35,149 nt of DNA, taken from an uncultured Lachnospiraceae bacterium. Lineage in GTDB: Bacteria; Bacillota; Clostridia; Lachnospirales; Lachnospiraceae. Location of the stretch: contig CAJOLA010000008.1 of the NCBI GenBank assembly GCA_905235275.1, positions 1 through 35,149 on the forward strand, given 5' to 3'. The number at the start of each line of letters is the position of its first letter. Position 1 is the first letter of the stretch. The notes beneath the pieces are model-generated. The model saw only the letters and a program-made list of their open reading frames with translations, searched no databases and was not told the DNA's origin. Made by a program: the position numbers and the translations under genes. Positions 1 through 5,897 of the stretch are shown piece after piece.

Positions 1-15
1 TGGTATTATTGCTGT

Positions 16-98
16 GGAAAGGGTACTACCATGACAGCTTGGTTAGTCCTTCCTAAGGTTTTTGAATCGCCTGGATGAAACTAGGCGGTTATTTTTTT
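16..98 (+). ncRNA. Putative antisense (antitoxin-like) RNA, copy 1
   Basis: A -10 box TATTAT lies at 4-9, placed like the -10 of copy 2; its -35 would lie outside the window. The predicted transcript starts near 16 and ends at a hairpin (CGCCT 68-72 with AGGCG 83-87) followed by a seven-T run. The sequence matches the copy 2 RNA over most of its length. It faces only the remnant of a toxin-like frame, so it may now act in trans on the intact locus or be a relic. Boundaries are inferred. Confidence 0.5.
68..98 (+). terminator. Rho-independent terminator of antisense RNA copy 1
   Basis: Five-bp stem CGCCT/AGGCG with a 10-nt loop, followed by GTTA and seven T residues. It is the counterpart of the stronger terminator at 298-331. 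Confidence 0.6.
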
Positions 99-130
99 GT
101 CTTAGACAAGCCAAGTGCAAGTCCGATATG

Positions 131-153
131 AAAAAGCGCCTATGGGCGCTTTT
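131..153. terminator. Bidirectional terminator-like hairpin
   Basis: AAAAAGCGCC and GGCGCTTTT pair around a short TATG loop, giving A-rich and T-rich flanks on both sides. It nearly matches the hairpin at 606-637. It sits exactly where the toxin-like homology of copy 1 breaks off, so it may mark a rearrangement boundary. Confidence 0.6.
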
Positions 154-213
154 ACTTATATAAATACCGATACACCGCATCGAAGACATATAGATAAAAA
201 GTAATAAAAGGTA

Positions 214-242
214 TTGAACTACAGATGCGGAAATGGTACTAT
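214..242 (+). promoter_or_regulatory. Sigma-A promoter of antisense RNA copy 2
   Basis: TTGAAC at 214-219, a 17-bp spacer, and TACTAT at 237-242. The predicted start is near 249. It drives the short RNA convergent with the 31-aa peptide gene. Confidence 0.65.
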
Positions 243-248
243 GGTCAA

Positions 249-331
249 GGAAGGGTACTACCATGACAGCTTGGTTGGTCCTTCGGTTAAATGGTATTAA
301 CCGCCTAATTGGACTAGGCGGTTATTTTTTT
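249..331 (+). ncRNA. Putative antisense (antitoxin-like) RNA, copy 2
   Basis: About 80 nt, bounded by a good promoter (214-242) and a perfect 10-bp terminator with a seven-T tail. It converges on the minus-strand peptide gene and overlaps the peptide's last codons, stop codon and 3' region. This 3'-overlapping arrangement is known from Bacillota type I modules such as txpA/RatA. A start codon inside the RNA opens a plus-strand frame, but that frame runs straight through the terminator stem, so I read this as a non-coding RNA. No expression evidence is available. Confidence 0.6.
298..331 (+). terminator. Rho-independent terminator of antisense RNA copy 2
   Basis: TAACCGCCTA (298-307) and TAGGCGGTTA (315-324) form a perfect 10-bp stem with a 7-nt loop, followed by seven T residues. 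The stop codon of the minus-strand 31-aa peptide lies inside the right arm, so the toxin mRNA 3' end and the antisense RNA terminator share the same bases. Confidence 0.85.
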
Positions 332-417
332 GTCTTAGACAAGCCAAGTGCAAGTCCGAGACTGAAACATGTCAGACACAGACCTGCTATGCTGACAAAT
401 GAATCAATACTCATCAT
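322..417 (-). CDS. 31-aa hydrophobic peptide, type I toxin-like
   Basis: The peptide starts MMSIDSFVSIAGLC and ends GLALGLSKTKK: a polar N-terminus, one membrane-length hydrophobic stretch (about residues 4-26) and a basic tail. This is the architecture of small membrane type I toxins of Bacillota (Fst, TxpA and Hol-Tox-like groups). AAAGGATGTG sits just upstream as a ribosome site, and a consensus promoter lies about 120 nt further upstream. The frame ends in AAAAAATAACCGCC, overlapping a convergent RNA terminator. I did not recognise a specific family by sequence; the toxin role is inferred from size, composition and the antisense arrangement. Either of two adjacent ATG codons could be the start. 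Confidence 0.7.
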   Translation of the reverse strand: MMSIDSFVSIAGLCLTCFSLGLALGLSKTKK

Positions 418-434
418 TTGCATCACATCCTTTC

Positions 435-464
435 GATAGCATTCTCTCGTGGAGAGTTTCTATT
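435..464 (-). promoter_or_regulatory. Leader hairpin upstream of the 31-aa peptide start
   Basis: CTCTC (444-448) and GAGAG (452-456) pair around GTG, and ATAG/CTAT flanks extend the stem. It lies in the predicted 5' leader just upstream of the ribosome site. Structured leaders commonly limit translation of type I toxin mRNAs; the regulatory role here is inferred. Confidence 0.45.
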
Positions 465-543
465 TAATCGGACAGGAACAAATTCCTTCCTAAAAAAATA
501 CGGAAGGACTAACCGCCGCCGTGCATGGCAGCACCGATGAATA

Positions 544-572
544 ATATACAAACATACGTTTGCTATGTCAAG
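544..572 (-). promoter_or_regulatory. Consensus sigma-A promoter of the 31-aa peptide gene
   Basis: Read on the minus strand: TTGACA (572-567), a 17-bp spacer, TATATT (549-544). The predicted start is near 537, giving a leader of roughly 120 nt before the peptide start. No other minus-strand gene lies downstream, so this promoter supports the small peptide as a real gene. Confidence 0.8.
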
Positions 573-605
573 CCTATATTACATTAATTATCCATAGATA
601 TTTGC

Positions 606-637
606 AAAAAAAAAGCGCCTGCGGGCGCTTTTTTTTT
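606..637. terminator. Bidirectional terminator downstream of the thioesterase gene
   Basis: GCGCC/GGCGC stem with loop TGCG, flanked by nine A residues on the left and a run of nine T residues on the right. On the minus strand it lies directly after the thioesterase stop codon (640-642). Confidence 0.85.
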
Positions 638-639
638 GA

Positions 640-1050
640 TTAATTTTTCGGAGTCAGTTTAAATCCGGTTCCGACAAATTGTGCGATGGCACGATCGTTT
701 TCATCATACACATCAACATTTACGACGGTGGAGTTTCTGCCGTCTTTTTTGCATACGGCTTTCGCAATCATCGTTTCTCCCTTGGGGGCGTTCAGGTAAT
801 TAATGCTTATCTGCTGGGCAACGGACGGCCTGTGGATGTTATTGACGAGGACCGCGAATGCGAAGTCGGCAAGCGTAAAGATGGCACCGCCCATAACGCC
901 GCCGAGGGCATTTCGGTGTTTGTCATCGATTGTGACGCTGCAGATTACGTAGTCATCCGTTACTTCATCTATGTGCATACCGGCGGAAGTAGCGAATTTT
1001 TCGCCTTTAAAATATTCCCTTGCTTCTTCTATATCCTTAAATACTGACAT
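640..1050 (-). CDS. PaaI-family hotdog thioesterase
   Basis: The 136-residue length is normal for the PaaI/HGG hotdog thioesterase family. The central motif HRNALGGVMGGAIFTLADFA (about residues 45-64) corresponds to the family pattern H-x-N-x-x-G-x-x-x-G-G-x-x-x-x-L-x-D, which carries the catalytic Asp/Asn region on the hotdog helix. The expected activity is hydrolysis of an acyl- or aryl-CoA thioester in the cytoplasm; the substrate cannot be read from sequence. The start is supported by AAAAGGAT upstream. It is monocistronic, with its own terminator and divergent from the surface-protein gene. Confidence 0.88.
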   Translation of the reverse strand: MSVFKDIEEAREYFKGEKFATSAGMHIDEVTDDYVICSVTIDDKHRNALGGVMGGAIFTLADFAFAVLVNNIHRPSVAQQISINYLNAPKGETMIAKAVCKKDGRNSTVVNVDVYDENDRAIAQFVGTGFKLTPKN

Positions 1051-1084
1051 GGCAATTATCCTTTTCCAATAATTTTTCCGTTAT

Positions 1085-1093
1085 ATAATAGCA
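1085..1093 (-). promoter_or_regulatory. Extended -10 element for the thioesterase gene
   Basis: On the minus strand this reads TGC-TATTAT, an extended -10 without an evident -35 at 17 bp. It lies about 35 nt upstream of the start codon. Confidence 0.4.
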
Positions 1094-1172
1094 TACATTT
1101 CAAGGATGGGACAGGTGTAAGAGGGCGGCTCTTATCGGGGATAAAATTCGCATAAGAAGAGATTGTTAAAGA

Positions 1173-1201
1173 TTGTACATTGTTATTCCACATGGTAAAA
1201 T
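1173..1201 (+). promoter_or_regulatory. Promoter of the surface-protein gene
   Basis: TTGTAC (1173-1178), 17-bp spacer, TAAAAT (1196-1201). A ribosome site GAGGAG precedes the ATG at 1251. Confidence 0.5.
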
Positions 1202-1250
1202 ACTATAGATAATATTGCATGTAAAAGCCTATCGTTAGAGGAGTATTGCG

Positions 1251-3800
1251 ATGAAAAAGAAAAGCATAAAACCATTTACAAAGCTGTTGCTTGCGGGTGT
1301 GCTTAGCGCTTCTGCAGTTGCGACGGCAGGCGTTGTGGTACTTCCCGCTGCGGGGATAGCGTTGGAGGAGGTGCAGGCCGCCACTGCTTACACACTTGAC
1401 GCAAGCCTTGTGGCGGGCTCACCCGGCGTATATAAGACAAAAGCAAGAGTAGGCGACAATAAGAAATCCGCAACCATCGGCATTCCCTCAGTTGCAAAAC
1501 AGAACTTAAACGGAGGACCTACAACCGAGGGACCGGCAATCATCATGGGAGCGGCGGTAAATTACGAAAAAAGAACCGGAGCTACGGAGTTTACGCCCAT
1601 TCCCGGGGCTGAGCTTACCGCGCCTTACAGTTATTTCAGATGGGATATTCAGTATGAGCAGTCCGAGGATGCGGACGGCAACGTAACCACTCACAAAAAG
1701 CTTACGGGCTTTGACGAATCCTATTACATCATCCGTGTGGACGTCAGTGACATTATAAAAGACGTGGAGAACCCGGAGAATAAGTATCTGCATGTAAAGC
1801 AGACCGATAACAAGGCGCTGATGGTGGTTTCCGGCATAGATAATCTCACATTTTCGGATGCTCTCGGAAACAAGACGGGTTCATATTCCCTTGCCAATAA
1901 TGCCGCAGCCCTTAAAGATACCACCGGAAATGACACGGACACACCTTATATAGACGTGATTGTCATGTCCTCCGGCATGCTTGCGGCGGGAGCAGACACG
2001 GGCAAGGAAACGGCTCCGACATCCGATATATCCTTAAGCTTTTATGTGGATGATGTGGCAGATTATAATCCTGACTTAAAATATGATCCCAACTCCACAG
2101 ATCCAAACCACGACCAAAAGGTATTAAACAAGTTCTTCAGTGACGAAAAAAACATTGCGGCAAATAACAGCTCAAGCTATCTGGTCAAGGGTTCCGACCT
2201 TGAAATAGACGTAATGGTTGACGAGACGGAAAGCGATGACGGCGTTTCAGAGTTTTCATCCCTTACGGATGCCCTGTACTATCAGCCGTTTGACTCTCAT
2301 ACCATAAGGCTTATCTGTGAGGTTCCCGTTCTTGAAGGGATAGATATACAGGGTAGTGAGGGCAATAAACGTTCCATCATACTTGATGTAAACAGCTTCG
2401 ATATACAGTTTGCAAATCATTCCACGACGTATGGCGCAAGCCTGATTTTGGGAAATAACGTGGAGTTAACGGTAAAAGACGGCTCCCACACGGCGGGTGC
2501 CGAGCTTGCCATCGGAAACAATGCATATATGATAGTGGAAAAGGGCGGTACGCTTATCATAGATGAAACCTGCACGGTTGAGGCTGAGTACGATGCGTCT
2601 ACAACGGTAGACCCTTCTGCCGCTCCCTCTGACCTTTTCCAGGGAGTAATAGTCGTTAACGATGGCGGAAAGATTATAAACCGCGGCGTTTTCAACATCG
2701 AAGGAACGGAAGCAAAGCCGCTTGATCCCAATCCTCAGGAACAAAAAGAAGGTCAGCAGACAAAAACAGACATGAAAAATTCCGCCATTTATGTGCTTGA
2801 AGGCGGAGAATTCCACAATTACGGAGCTCTGTCCATAAAGGGTGAGTTTGATTTGTTCGGAACTCTTTATAATTACGGCAAATATGACGACGTAATTAAG
2901 TCGGGAGATCCTGATAAGGGAACAGTTACATATCACAGAGGAATTCAGCTCACCTGGAAGGATGACGTAAGAAAAGAGGGAGTTGTGCCGGGGCTTTTAA
3001 GCATTGGTTTGAATATGAAAGAGCAGGATTTACTGGTTGACACCGGTGTGCTTGATAACATCGGTGATATCGTGCTGGCTCCCGGAACCATAGACATTTA
3101 CGGAACCATAAACAACCACGACGGCGGTAAGATTTACATAAATGATGTAACGGAAGCGGTTGTGCCCATTACTCCCACGGCGCAGGACCCCATGGCAAAA
3201 GAAAAGAGGGTTGCCATAAATCCTCCCAAGTTAAGTGTATTGAATGTAAATGAATACAGCAAGGTAAATACCATAGAGACGGATATCCGCGCAGCAGATG
3301 TGGCTGTCATAAGCAACGGCCACTTAGGTACGCTTACCGTAACAGGTGAAGCAAAGGGCGATGTTGAGAATATCAAGTCGTCTGACTTTGTTATTTACGC
3401 AAAGGATTCGGAAAAGGATCTGATAATGGATCGGGATTATTATTTAAAGGACGGCGGAGTGGAGTTTTTGCCTGCCTATACCGATACGTTTACAGGTGAA
3501 AGAACCGTTAAGATAAACATCGGATACAGATACTATTATGTGACTGTTAAGGGGACCAAAACTGACGATGTACCGGGCGGCGGGGAGACAGACCCTGCAG
3601 AGACTAAAGATACAGAGCCGGCGGACAACTCTACGGACACAGAGGGTGCCGAAGATGTTCCGACCGACGCCACCGAAGCCGTATCTGCAGCCGATACAGG
3701 AGATAAGTCACGCATCACTCTTTGGACGGCAGTTGCGGCATCGGCCGGAATTGCGACAACCGCTGCAATTGTTGCCGGAAGAAAGAAAAAGACAAAATAA
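1251..3800 (+). CDS. Large secreted cell-surface protein with C-terminal anchor
   Basis: 849 residues. A signal peptide is clear: MKKK, basic to residue 11, then a long hydrophobic core to about residue 35, with AQAA-type cleavage sites near 42-45. The body is acidic, and residues about 380-680 are rich in short Gly/Asn-containing turns (for example NNGG, ENGG and IYGTINNHDGGKIYI-like units), suggestive of a beta-helix or other repetitive beta fold. Residues about 785-820 are a Thr/Asp/Glu-rich stalk. The C-terminus is ADTGDKSR, a hydrophobic helix and RKKKTK, the layout of a sortase sorting signal in which TGD replaces the classical LPxTG context. It is likely exported and wall- or membrane-anchored. 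Ligand and function are unknown. It is monocistronic, with its own promoter and terminator. Confidence 0.75.
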   Translation: MKKKSIKPFTKLLLAGVLSASAVATAGVVVLPAAGIALEEVQAATAYTLDASLVAGSPGVYKTKARVGDNKKSATIGIPSVAKQNLNGGPTTEGPAIIMGAAVNYEKRTGATEFTPIPGAELTAPYSYFRWDIQYEQSEDADGNVTTHKKLTGFDESYYIIRVDVSDIIKDVENPENKYLHVKQTDNKALMVVSGIDNLTFSDALGNKTGSYSLANNAAALKDTTGNDTDTPYIDVIVMSSGMLAAGADTGKETAPTSDISLSFYVDDVADYNPDLKYDPNSTDPNHDQKVLNKFFSDEKNIAANNSSSYLVKGSDLEIDVMVDETESDDGVSEFSSLTDALYYQPFDSHTIRLICEVPVLEGIDIQGSEGNKRSIILDVNSFDIQFANHSTTYGASLILGNNVELTVKDGSHTAGAELAIGNNAYMIVEKGGTLIIDETCTVEAEYDASTTVDPSAAPSDLFQGVIVVNDGGKIINRGVFNIEGTEAKPLDPNPQEQKEGQQTKTDMKNSAIYVLEGGEFHNYGALSIKGEFDLFGTLYNYGKYDDVIKSGDPDKGTVTYHRGIQLTWKDDVRKEGVVPGLLSIGLNMKEQDLLVDTGVLDNIGDIVLAPGTIDIYGTINNHDGGKIYINDVTEAVVPITPTAQDPMAKEKRVAINPPKLSVLNVNEYSKVNTIETDIRAADVAVISNGHLGTLTVTGEAKGDVENIKSSDFVIYAKDSEKDLIMDRDYYLKDGGVEFLPAYTDTFTGERTVKINIGYRYYYVTVKGTKTDDVPGGGETDPAETKDTEPADNSTDTEGAEDVPTDATEAVSAADTGDKSRITLWTAVAASAGIATTAAIVAGRKKKTK

Positions 3801-3877
3801 GACAGACAGACGGAAGCGTCATTAACGGTTATTTTTAGGAATATAGCCGGGAAGGACGGGAGTGATGTTGATAAAAA

Positions 3878-3902
3878 GGTTCGCCGGAGGCGAATCTTTT
3901 TT
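3878..3902. terminator. Bidirectional terminator between surface-protein gene and pnuC
   Basis: GGTTCGCC and GGCGAATC pair around a GGA-type loop, followed by six T residues on the plus strand and by five T residues on the minus strand. It serves the convergent genes on both sides. Confidence 0.8.
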
Positions 3903-3959
3903 ATTTGGAAGAAATCATTAACCTATAGAAAGAAAAGATTTTGAAGTCGGTTGAAGATA

Positions 3960-4661
3960 TCATTTGCGCCCTGTTGATCCGTGTTGGCGCCGTTTCATTT
4001 TCTGCCAGCTGATGAATCCGTATATATCCTGAATCAAAAAGATGCTAAAGGATATTATCATCGGCAGATACTGCGGGTCGGCAAATGTCGCAAGTGTCCA
4101 GAGTATTATCAGGACAATGTCATTTGCACAATATGCAATCGCATAATACGGACTTCGGAATGCCGTAAGCGACATGGCAACAAAACTTGTGGCTATTGAT
4201 ATCGTGCTAAAGCCGATGTTGTTGGTATTGAAATGCGCAAGCACAAAATAAAAAACGATTGTCGCAACGATTGTGCCTGCAATAATCAGAAGGATTTTTC
4301 GGGGCGTCATGTGCCCGACCTTTACTTCCTTTGTATCTTCATGCGGGTTTCGAATCCAACTGATAAACGACACCACGGCCATCGGCAGTGTCATGAAAGC
4401 ATAGGTAATGAATTCACCGTAATACATATACGAAATGGAAACTATCGAATAAAGTATGGCAAATATAATCGTGCAGACCTGACCCCAGATATCTCCCTTG
4501 GCAATAAAGATAAGGCCGGTGATGCCGATGAGTGTGGCGGCAATGATAACGGGATTTCTCTGTCCGCCTGCAATAAAGGTGATAATAAGCACGGCGATAG
4601 AAAATGTCCACAGATACCATTCGAACTTATTCATGTTTTTAAAGGGATTGTGAAATTTCAT
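3960..4661 (-). CDS. pnuC: PnuC-family nicotinamide riboside/vitamin transporter
   Basis: 233 residues with about seven hydrophobic segments. Typical PnuC marks are GDIWGQ (about 56-61), YYGEFITY, the loop SFISWIRNP (about 98-106), YCANDIVLIILW (about 178-189) and the C-terminal QDIYGFISWQKMKRRQ. PnuC proteins are SWEET-like facilitators of nicotinamide riboside; related Pnu proteins carry thiamine or riboflavin, so the exact substrate is not certain. GTGAGGAA just before the start and a 17-bp-spaced promoter upstream support this start. I see no NAD, TPP or FMN riboswitch in the short leader and no nadR-type kinase beside it. Confidence 0.88.
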   Translation of the reverse strand: MKFHNPFKNMNKFEWYLWTFSIAVLIITFIAGGQRNPVIIAATLIGITGLIFIAKGDIWGQVCTIIFAILYSIVSISYMYYGEFITYAFMTLPMAVVSFISWIRNPHEDTKEVKVGHMTPRKILLIIAGTIVATIVFYFVLAHFNTNNIGFSTISIATSFVAMSLTAFRSPYYAIAYCANDIVLIILWTLATFADPQYLPMIISFSIFLIQDIYGFISWQKMKRRQHGSTGRK

Positions 4662-4698
4662 GATTCCTCACATTACGTAAATTTGGGTTTGTCCCGAC

Positions 4699-4727
4699 AT
4701 CATATCATTTTGAGATTTTTATGTAAA
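4699..4727 (-). promoter_or_regulatory. Promoter of pnuC
   Basis: Minus strand: TTTACA (4727-4722), 17-bp spacer, TATGAT (4704-4699). It lies in the 84-bp gap shared with the divergent gene starting at 4746. Confidence 0.6.
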
Positions 4728-4745
4728 TTAAAGGAGGTTCACATC

Positions 4746-5135
4746 GTGAAAACAGCCATAGCTTTTGCGGTACAGGCGGAGATGCCTCATGGGCAGGAGA
4801 CCGATCCTTGCATGGAAGAGTTCATCAATCAGGAAGATCCTGAATTGGCTGAGAGAATCTGTGATTACTTAAGAAACGGATCAGCACTTATAGTGAGTCC
4901 GGGAGAGACGGTTGATGTATTACATCCGGAAAAGGGATTTTCCGGAACAGCAACAGCTTATACAGATGGAACATGGGTTTGGCCTGGCGATTTGGCGTAT
5001 TATGTTGAAACATATTTGCTGAAAATTCCTGAGGAGTTCCGGCAGACAATGATACATAATAAGTGGCACAACCCGGTAGCTGACATGGACTTTACAAAAG
5101 AATCAATAGAAATAAATGGTATTCAAATGTTTTAA
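4746..5135 (+). CDS. Hypothetical protein (WPGDLAYYVE motif)
   Basis: 129 residues from a GTG start. I chose that start because AAAGGAGG lies 8 nt upstream; the frame is open much further upstream but overlaps pnuC antisense. No signal peptide or membrane helix is visible. It is acidic overall, with a distinctive segment around residues 70-105 (DGTWVWPGDLAYYVETY, then PEEF and HNKWHNP). I recall similar Trp-Pro-x-Asp-Leu-x-Tyr-Tyr-Val segments in small uncharacterised proteins of several phyla, but I cannot name a family. It is a single gene followed by a very strong terminator. An accessory role such as immunity protein is possible but is only a guess. Confidence 0.7.
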   Translation: MKTAIAFAVQAEMPHGQETDPCMEEFINQEDPELAERICDYLRNGSALIVSPGETVDVLHPEKGFSGTATAYTDGTWVWPGDLAYYVETYLLKIPEEFRQTMIHNKWHNPVADMDFTKESIEINGIQMF

Positions 5136-5155
5136 ATAAGGCGAATAAAAATTAA

Positions 5156-5197
5156 GGCCGATTCTGTGGGATATTCCCAGGGAATCGGCCATCTTTT
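5156..5197 (+). terminator. Strong terminator after the hypothetical gene
   Basis: GGCCGATTC (5156-5164) pairs perfectly with GAATCGGCC (5182-5190), with an inner TGGGA/TCCCA stem, followed by ATCTTTT. The stretch from here to 5320 holds no gene that I can see; an AAATCAT/ATGATTT dyad near 5272-5294 may end the antitoxin mRNA. Confidence 0.85.
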
Positions 5198-5320
5198 ATT
5201 GAAATTCGGGTGTCGGTGTCATTTAGGACGGGGTGAGTGATTATCTTTCTTGATGAAAACAAATGAAAATTTAAATCATGAGATTTTATGATTTTCTATC
5301 CATCTCGTTGCTAAACTTAA

Positions 5321-5566
5321 TCATTTTGCCAACTCCCTGAACGCCCCAATATACTTTGACAAAATACGTTTAGCGACAATATCTATTTTCTCATCCTCTG
5401 TAAGATCCAGAACAAAATCATTGTCATCCATATCGAGAACAAGATATTTTGGCCGGTTATTTTTAGAAATAATAACACGCCCTTCTTTATCAACAGTTCT
5501 GGCAACCATAGAGAAATTCTGATTGGCCTGTGTCATTGAAAAAATTGTATCCGTATTTGTATACAT
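5321..5566 (-). CDS. Phd/YefM-like type II antitoxin (orphan)
   Basis: 81 residues. Residues 10-50 (SMTQANQNFSMVARTVDKEG, then RVIISKNNRPKYLVLDM) match the Phd/YefM N-terminal DNA-binding fold; the acidic C-terminal tail would be the toxin-neutralising part. The start at 5566 is fixed by a perfect TTAGGAGG upstream; a longer frame would run into gdpP. No RelE, Doc or other toxin frame follows or precedes it, so it appears orphan. A promoter with an overlapping palindrome lies directly upstream, as expected for an autorepressor. Family assignment is from pattern only. Confidence 0.75.
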   Translation of the reverse strand: MYTNTDTIFSMTQANQNFSMVARTVDKEGRVIISKNNRPKYLVLDMDDNDFVLDLTEDEKIDIVAKRILSKYIGAFRELAK

Positions 5567-5578
5567 AGTTATCCTCCT

Positions 5579-5619
5579 AAATATAGGATTGATATATCCT
5601 ATATTTTGATATAAGTCAA
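5579..5619 (-). promoter_or_regulatory. Antitoxin promoter with operator palindrome
   Basis: Minus strand: TTGACT (5619-5614), 17-bp spacer, TATATC (5596-5591). The perfect dyad AAATATAGGA (5579-5588) / TCCTATATTT (5597-5606), with an 8-nt gap, covers the -10 and part of the spacer. Its placement fits autorepression by the antitoxin encoded just downstream. Confidence 0.7.
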
Positions 5620-5647
5620 ATTCGGTGTCGTTAAGAACATCAAAATA

Positions 5648-5656
5648 TGCTATAAT
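5648..5656 (+). promoter_or_regulatory. Extended -10 promoter of gdpP-rplI-dnaB
   Basis: TGC-TATAAT, a perfect extended -10, lies about 34 nt upstream of the ATG at 5690. A strong GGAGGAGAG ribosome site follows at about 5679-5687. No clear -35 is seen. Confidence 0.65.
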
Positions 5657-5689
5657 AGTTTGCGCAATTTTTTGGTGTGGAGGAGAGAA

Positions 5690-5897
5690 ATGTCCCGGCA
5701 AAATGTAACTCAGGAAGAAGATTATAAGCTTCAGGGATCAGGGAAGCCTTGGCAAGGCCGTTTACTGGTCCATTGCCGCCGAGGTTATTTTTGCGGCACT
5801 CGTTATTTTATTCTTCATCTTCCCGAATGAATTCCGCTGGATACTCCTTATCGGATTCGGAATCTACACCGCGATATTCATCTATATAATCACGGCC
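5690..5897 (+). pseudogene. gdpP: Frameshifted N-terminal part of gdpP
   Basis: An ATG with a strong ribosome site begins MSRQNV but that frame stops after about 46 codons. The frame continuous with gdpP is open from 5709 and has no ATG, GTG or TTG before 5898. It encodes RKKIISFRDQGSLGKAVYWS followed by two hydrophobic helices (AEVIFAALVILFFIF and WILLIGFGIYTAIFIYIIT), the expected N-terminal membrane anchor of GdpP. Removing one base at GTAACTC (about 5706-5710) joins MSRQNV to LRKKIIS, and the whole gene becomes about 676 codons, the normal family length. So this is a one-base insertion, either real or a sequencing error. Confidence 0.75.

Larger units (their letters stand above)
1..118. 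repeat. Direct repeat, copy 1 of toxin/antisense-RNA module (decayed)
   Basis: This block is a diverged duplicate of 234-357. Both copies share GGGTACTACC ATGACAGCTTGGTT and a nearly identical stretch from the terminator arm to GTCCGA. Homology stops at about 118, where the toxin-like reading frame on the minus strand runs into unrelated DNA carrying a hairpin. Only the last dozen or so codons (ending GLSKTKK) of the toxin-like peptide survive here, so this copy keeps the antisense RNA but not the peptide gene. The left end is cut by the window. Confidence 0.75.
234..357. repeat. Direct repeat, copy 2 of toxin/antisense-RNA module (intact)
   Basis: Counterpart of 1-118. Here the minus-strand frame is intact and continues to a start codon at 417 with a ribosome site. 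The spacing and order of promoter, antisense RNA and terminator are the same in both copies. Confidence 0.75.

Noticed and set aside
233-439. 68-residue plus-strand frame through the antisense RNA
   Set aside because: It reads through a perfect terminator stem and antisense to the 31-aa peptide; its other copy is broken by stops.
2417-2936. Minus-strand frames inside the surface-protein gene
   Set aside because: Two overlapping shadows of the large surface protein, with biased composition and no start signals.
4233-4745. Long N-terminal extension of the hypothetical gene at 4746
   Set aside because: It is antisense to pnuC and low in sense; the GTG at 4746 has a perfect AAAGGAGG 8 nt upstream.
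4662-4745. Riboswitch upstream of pnuC
   Set aside because: Only about 40 nt of leader are available and no NAD, TPP or FMN riboswitch core is visible.
5567-5701. Longer antitoxin frame starting at 5701
   Set aside because: It would run through the antitoxin promoter and operator and overlap the gdpP start; TTAGGAGG fixes the start at 5566.
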